Notes under the pieces: model-generated | What the model was told of the DNA's origin: nothing | What the model saw: only the letters and a program-made list of their open reading frames with translations | Database searches by the model: none | Position numbers and translations under genes: made by a program | DNA from: Massilia yuzhufengensis | GTDB lineage: Bacteria; Pseudomonadota; Gammaproteobacteria; Burkholderiales; Burkholderiaceae_D | Length of the DNA stretch: 64,000 nucleotides | NCBI RefSeq assembly: GCF_900112225.1 | Contig: NZ_FOLD01000016.1 | Span: 56,073-120,072, forward strand | Reading direction: 5' to 3' | Shown here: positions 60,547 through 64,000 of the stretch, in pieces | How positions within the stretch are numbered: position 1 is the stretch's first letter | How the letters are laid out: each line of letters opens with the position of its first letter

Positions 60547-61116
60547 ATGGCGCTGCAGGGCTGCGTGTCCTGGCTGCCGGCCGCCGCCTGCGGCGGCGCC
60601 GAGATGCTGCTCTACCTGGTCCCGTCGGCCGCGCTGGCGCTGCTGCTGTGGATCGGCTCCGGCGCCCATCCCTTTTTCTTCCTGTTCACCACCGTTGGCA
60701 CCCTGAGCCACGAACTGGCGCATTTCTCGGTCGGCTTGTTGACCAATGCCGAGCCGGTCGGCCTGAGCGTGCTGCCGCGCCGCATCAAGCGGCCAGGGAA
60801 GGGGCATAACTGGGAACTCGGTTCCGTCACCTTTGCCAACTTGCGCTGGTACAACGCCGCGCCCGCCGCGCTCGCGCCTCTGCTGGTATTGGGGATTCCC
60901 GTGCTGGTGGCGTGGTGGCGCACCCGTCACGGCTGGGTGTTCGAACCGCTCGACCTGGCGCTGGCCCTGTTGCTGGCGCCGCAATTGCTGTCGTTCTGGC
61001 CCTCGCCGGTCGACTGGCGGCTGGCGGCGCGTTCGTGGCCCTGGATCCCAGTGCTGCTTGTTGCCGGCCTGGCCATGTATTTCCAGGCTGAATTGCTCGA
61101 GCTTGTCAAAGGGTGA
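60547..61116 (+). CDS. Membrane protein with HELAH zinc motif (M50-like)
   Basis: Protein of 189 residues with about five hydrophobic helices. TLSHELAHFSVGLL carries HExxH in a membrane helix (about residues 53-57 of the ATG at 60547), as in site-2 and SpoIVFB-like M50 proteases, but no clear second LDG zinc motif is visible. A later ATG at 60604 (MLLYLVPSAAL) is an alternative start. Starts right after tdk. Function not known. Confidence 0.65.
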   Translation: MALQGCVSWLPAAACGGAEMLLYLVPSAALALLLWIGSGAHPFFFLFTTVGTLSHELAHFSVGLLTNAEPVGLSVLPRRIKRPGKGHNWELGSVTFANLRWYNAAPAALAPLLVLGIPVLVAWWRTRHGWVFEPLDLALALLLAPQLLSFWPSPVDWRLAARSWPWIPVLLVAGLAMYFQAELLELVKG

Positions 61117-61288
61117 ACACCAGGCTTATGCCAGCCTTAAGCATGTGCCGCAAAGCCGCGCAAATGCGCACATGCCGGCTCTGCCTCGCAGCGGCTTCCT
61201 GTAGAATGGGCCGCAAAGGGCGTATTGACCGGCACGCCTTGCCGGTCCCGCCGAGGCAAAAGAATTTTCCGTTTCGGAGAGACGACGA

Positions 61289-63562
61289 ATGAAGAAACAT
61301 CATCTGATCATGGCCGCGATGGCCTTCGCCATGTCCGCCCATGTGGTGACCGCCCAGCCGGAAAAGGTCGCGACCATCGCGCCGTCCAAACCCGCAGGTT
61401 CCTTGCAGATGAAACCCCTCGCCGAGCAGACCCAGGCGGCGCTCTGGGCTTCGCGCGTGCTCGGCCGCTATCACTACAAGGCGGTACCGCTCGACGACGC
61501 CATGTCGGCCAAGATCTTCGATAACTTCTTCGATTCGCTCGACAGCGAAAAACTGTACTTCGTCCAGGCCGACATCGACGGCTTCGCGCCGATGCGCACC
61601 AAGATGGACGATGCGATCAACAACGAGAACCTCACCGTTCCGTTCGCCATCTACAACCTCTACCAGCAGCGCTTCACCGACCGCATGAACTACGCGCGCC
61701 AGCTGCTCAAGACCAAGCCCGACTTCACCCTCGACGAATCGATCGAGCTCGACCGTGAGAAATCGCCATGGGCCAGGAGCGAGGACGAAGTGCGCGACCT
61801 GTGGCGCAAGCGCGTCAAGAACGACTGGCTGCGCCTGAAGCTCGCCGGCAAGGAAGACAAGGCCATCCGCGACACCCTCGACAAGCGCTACGAGAACTAC
61901 ATCGGCCGCGTCCGCAAGCTCAACAACGAAGACGTGTTCCAGATGTTCATGAACGCGTATGCCACTTCCATCGAGCCGCATACCAATTACCTCGGCCCGC
62001 GCTCTGCCGACAACTTCGACATCGCCATGCGCCTGTCGCTGGAAGGCATCGGCGCCGTGCTGCAGTCGCGCGACGAATACACGGTCATCCGCGAAATCGT
62101 GCCGGGCAGCCCGGCCGCGCTGTCGGGCAAGCTGAAGGTGGGCGACCGCATCGTGGGCGTGGCCCAGGGCAATGGCGCCTTCACCGACGTGCTCGGCTGG
62201 CGCATCGACGACGTCGTCCAGCTGGTGCGCGGCGAAAAAGGTTCCACCGTCCGCCTCGACGTGCTGCCGGGCGACGCAGGCCCTGACGCCAAGCACGTCA
62301 GCGTGTCGATGGTGCGCAAGAAAATCAGCATGGAAGAGCAGGCCGCCAAGAAATCGATCATCGAAGTCAAGGATGGCGGCGTCAAGCGCCGGGTCGGCGT
62401 GATCTCGCTGCCGACCTTCTACCTCGACTTCGAGGCGCGCCGCCGCGGCGACAAGGACTTCCGCAGCGCCACCCGCGACGTGGCCCGCATCCTGGGCGAA
62501 CTCAAGAAGGACAAGGTCGACAACGTCCTGATCGACTTGCGCAACAACGGCGGCGGTTCGCTGACCGAGGCCATCGAGCTCACCGGCCTGTTCATCGACA
62601 AGGGTCCGGTGGTGCAGCAGCGCGACGCGCAGGGCCGCATCGAGGTCGAGGCCGACCAGCAGGCCGGCTTGTCCTGGGATGGCCCGATGGGCGTGCTGAT
62701 CAACCGCGGCTCGGCCTCGGCATCGGAAATCTTCGCGGCGGCCATCCAGGATTACGGCCGGGGCCTCGTCATCGGCGAGCCGAGCTTCGGCAAGGGCACG
62801 GTCCAGACCCTGATCGACCTGGACCGCTTCTCGCCGGGCGAAAAGGTGCGGTATGGCGAACTGAAAATGACGATCGCCCAGTTCTTCCGTATCAACGGCG
62901 GCACCACCCAGCTGCGCGGCGTCACGCCGGACATCAAGCTGCCGCAACTGTCGGACATGGACAGCTTCGGCGAATCCTCCTACGACAATGCGCTGCCGTG
63001 GGTCGCCATCAAGCCGGCCAATTATGCGGCGGCAGGCGATCTCAAGGAACTGATTGCCCCACTGCAGAAGCGCCATGAGGCACGCATTTCCAAGGACAAG
63101 GAGTTCCAGTTCCTGCAGGAAGACATCGCCGAAGTCATGAAGGTACGCAAGGAAAACGCGATTTCGCTGAACGAAGCCGTGCGCCGGAAAGAACGCGACA
63201 CCCAGGATGCCCGCGCCAAGCTGCGTGAAGCGCGCCTGGCCGGCGCCAGCGGCACCGCGACCGACGAACCGGCGGCCGGCCCGGCCGGCAAGGAAGCGCG
63301 CGGCAAGGTGCCGGCGCCGACCAAGCCGGCCAAGGCGGTGACGGCCGTGCGTGGCTCGCCACGCCAGGACGATGGCCTGCAGTACGACGAGCGCGACCTC
63401 CATGCGGAACTGGCGGCCGAGAAAGCCGCCAAGGACGCCAAGGACATCCTGCTCCAGGAAGCCGCCAACATCCTGGCCGACGAAGTAGGCATGCTGCGCA
63501 CTGATACCCGCATGGCCTCGCGTGCGATGCCCTACATGGCCTTGCCGCGCACCGTCGACTGA
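61289..63562 (+). CDS. prc: Tail-specific protease Prc
   Basis: Periplasmic C-terminal processing protease (S41 family), 757 residues. Signal peptide at 1-23. A long N-terminal alpha region (residues 40-240), PDZ domain at about 245-335, and the Ser/Lys catalytic region: the nucleophile is likely Ser477 in NRGSASASEIFAAA, and Lys502 in FGKGTVQT, 25 residues apart as in E. coli Prc. The C-terminal vault domain covers the rest, with an Ala/Pro-rich insert at about 650-690. It trims proteins such as penicillin-binding protein 3 precursors. Terminator at 63606-63645 follows. Confidence 0.95.
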   Translation: MKKHHLIMAAMAFAMSAHVVTAQPEKVATIAPSKPAGSLQMKPLAEQTQAALWASRVLGRYHYKAVPLDDAMSAKIFDNFFDSLDSEKLYFVQADIDGFAPMRTKMDDAINNENLTVPFAIYNLYQQRFTDRMNYARQLLKTKPDFTLDESIELDREKSPWARSEDEVRDLWRKRVKNDWLRLKLAGKEDKAIRDTLDKRYENYIGRVRKLNNEDVFQMFMNAYATSIEPHTNYLGPRSADNFDIAMRLSLEGIGAVLQSRDEYTVIREIVPGSPAALSGKLKVGDRIVGVAQGNGAFTDVLGWRIDDVVQLVRGEKGSTVRLDVLPGDAGPDAKHVSVSMVRKKISMEEQAAKKSIIEVKDGGVKRRVGVISLPTFYLDFEARRRGDKDFRSATRDVARILGELKKDKVDNVLIDLRNNGGGSLTEAIELTGLFIDKGPVVQQRDAQGRIEVEADQQAGLSWDGPMGVLINRGSASASEIFAAAIQDYGRGLVIGEPSFGKGTVQTLIDLDRFSPGEKVRYGELKMTIAQFFRINGGTTQLRGVTPDIKLPQLSDMDSFGESSYDNALPWVAIKPANYAAAGDLKELIAPLQKRHEARISKDKEFQFLQEDIAEVMKVRKENAISLNEAVRRKERDTQDARAKLREARLAGASGTATDEPAAGPAGKEARGKVPAPTKPAKAVTAVRGSPRQDDGLQYDERDLHAELAAEKAAKDAKDILLQEAANILADEVGMLRTDTRMASRAMPYMALPRTVD

Positions 63563-63605
63563 CCGATCGCGCGCCGGCAACGGCGCCGCATCCCGACCGG
63601 GTCTG

Positions 63606-63645
63606 ATGGCCGGGTCCCGCATATACGGGACCCGGCCATTTTTTT
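63606..63645 (+). terminator. Rho-independent terminator after prc
   Basis: ATGGCCGGGTCCCG, loop CATATA, CGGGACCCGGCCAT then TTTTTTT. A perfect 14-bp stem. Confidence 0.95.
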
Positions 63646-63733
63646 AGGCGCTGTCACCCTTGGCTGTGGATGAGGATTGAACTGTCGAGCTGCGCCACGG
63701 TCCAAACCGTATCGCCATCCGACGGAGCCTCCC

Positions 63734-64000
63734 ATGCGTTCGCCCCGCTTCAAGAAGTGGTTCGCCGCCCTGCCGGTGCTGAACCAGCCCCAGCGCCTTC
63801 AAGTGATCGACGCCTTGCGCCCGGCGGCCGGGCTCGATCAATTGCTGGCGCTGCTCGACGGGTTCCGAACCGAGCGCTGCTGTCCTGCATGCGCCAGCAC
63901 GCGCTGGCACCGGCATGGCCAGGCCAACGGCTTGCAGCGCTACCGCTGCCGGGAATGCCGGCGTACTTTCAACGACCTGAGCGGCACACCGCTGGCGCGC
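63734..64000 (+). CDS. IS1595-type transposase, N-terminal part (truncated by window end)
   Basis: Open frame of 89 codons without stop to the window end. After an Arg/Lys-rich start (MRSPRFKKWFAALPVL) it has a zinc ribbon typical of IS1595-family transposases: ERCCPACASTRWHRHGQANG and RYRCRECRRTFNDLSGTPLA. The catalytic DDE part lies beyond the window. The insertion's left end may lie near 63648 (GGCGCTGTCACCCTTGGC), just after the prc terminator, but its inverted repeat cannot be checked without the right end. Confidence 0.85.
   Translation, partial: MRSPRFKKWFAALPVLNQPQRLQVIDALRPAAGLDQLLALLDGFRTERCCPACASTRWHRHGQANGLQRYRCRECRRTFNDLSGTPLAR

Noticed and set aside
1..64000. CRISPR arrays, prophage or replication origin
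   Set aside because: No regularly spaced repeats, phage structural genes or DnaA-box clusters were seen.

Overview
The window reads as a high-GC chromosome segment of a betaproteobacterium, most likely Oxalobacteraceae (Massilia/Telluria/Duganella-like). This rests on codon and GC character, gene families (tandem TonB-dependent receptors, YXWGXW protein, PEP-free secreted beta-helix proteins, NemA/ArsR pair, class of Psd and Prc) and dispersed short hairpin repeats. No rRNA, phage, plasmid replication or CRISPR genes are visible. One tRNA (Leu, UAA) is present.

Layout. 1-11.5 kb: housekeeping and detoxification genes, mostly on the minus strand: a partial membrane-anchored proline-rich protein, a secreted M1 aminopeptidase, an ArsR-NemA pair divergent from a SugE/Gdx small exporter, an M14-like deacylase, an acyltransferase, a pirin, an AzoR/LysR divergent pair and phosphatidylserine decarboxylase. 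11.7-18.4 kb: three tandem, clearly paralogous TonB-dependent receptors. 18.4-22.2 kb: MFS exporter, HD hydrolase, RNase H-like protein, YXWGXW/TSP3-repeat protein and a small membrane protein.

22.4-33.7 kb (plus strand) is the first half of the most interesting region: a seven-gene operon with a penicillin-binding transpeptidase with a very long N-terminal part, two proteins I do not recognise, an SPFH-like protein, a protein with two Lon-protease-like folds, a zinc-ribbon/SPFH/coiled-coil/zinc-ribbon protein, and a SHOCT-Ser/Thr kinase-coiled coil-SUMF1 fusion. 33.7-37.3 kb interrupts with an alpha/beta hydrolase, a second pirin and a Cys-rich regulator plus MFS pair with a perfect 28-nt palindrome upstream. 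37.5-47.5 kb (mostly minus strand) is the second half: FHA protein, PP2C phosphatase, (MFS and GNAT interlopers), SH3-like membrane protein, FHA-like protein, a SEDS (FtsW/RodA) protein with an N-terminal FHA-like region, and a Ser/Thr kinase. Together the two halves hold kinase, phosphatase, FHA readers, SEDS polymerase and transpeptidase, the same parts list as the actinobacterial pknAB-pbpA-rodA-pstP-fha locus, but built from different architectures and joined by SPFH, Lon-like and zinc-ribbon proteins. Two short inverted-repeat mobile elements (one with a perfect 12-bp target duplication) sit inside or at the edge of this region.

47.8-64 kb: a repeat-rich glycine-zipper protein, metallophosphoesterase, M28 peptidase, DUF1566 protein, two almost identical secreted beta-helix proteins that differ completely at their N-termini, YedK, two small membrane proteins, tRNA-Leu, an orphan ParB-like protein, a penicillin acylase family protein, thymidine kinase, a HELAH-motif membrane protein, the Prc protease, and the start of an IS1595-type transposase that runs off the window.

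Start codons were chosen by ribosome binding sites and homologous N-termini as judged by eye; all family calls are from motif recognition without database search.
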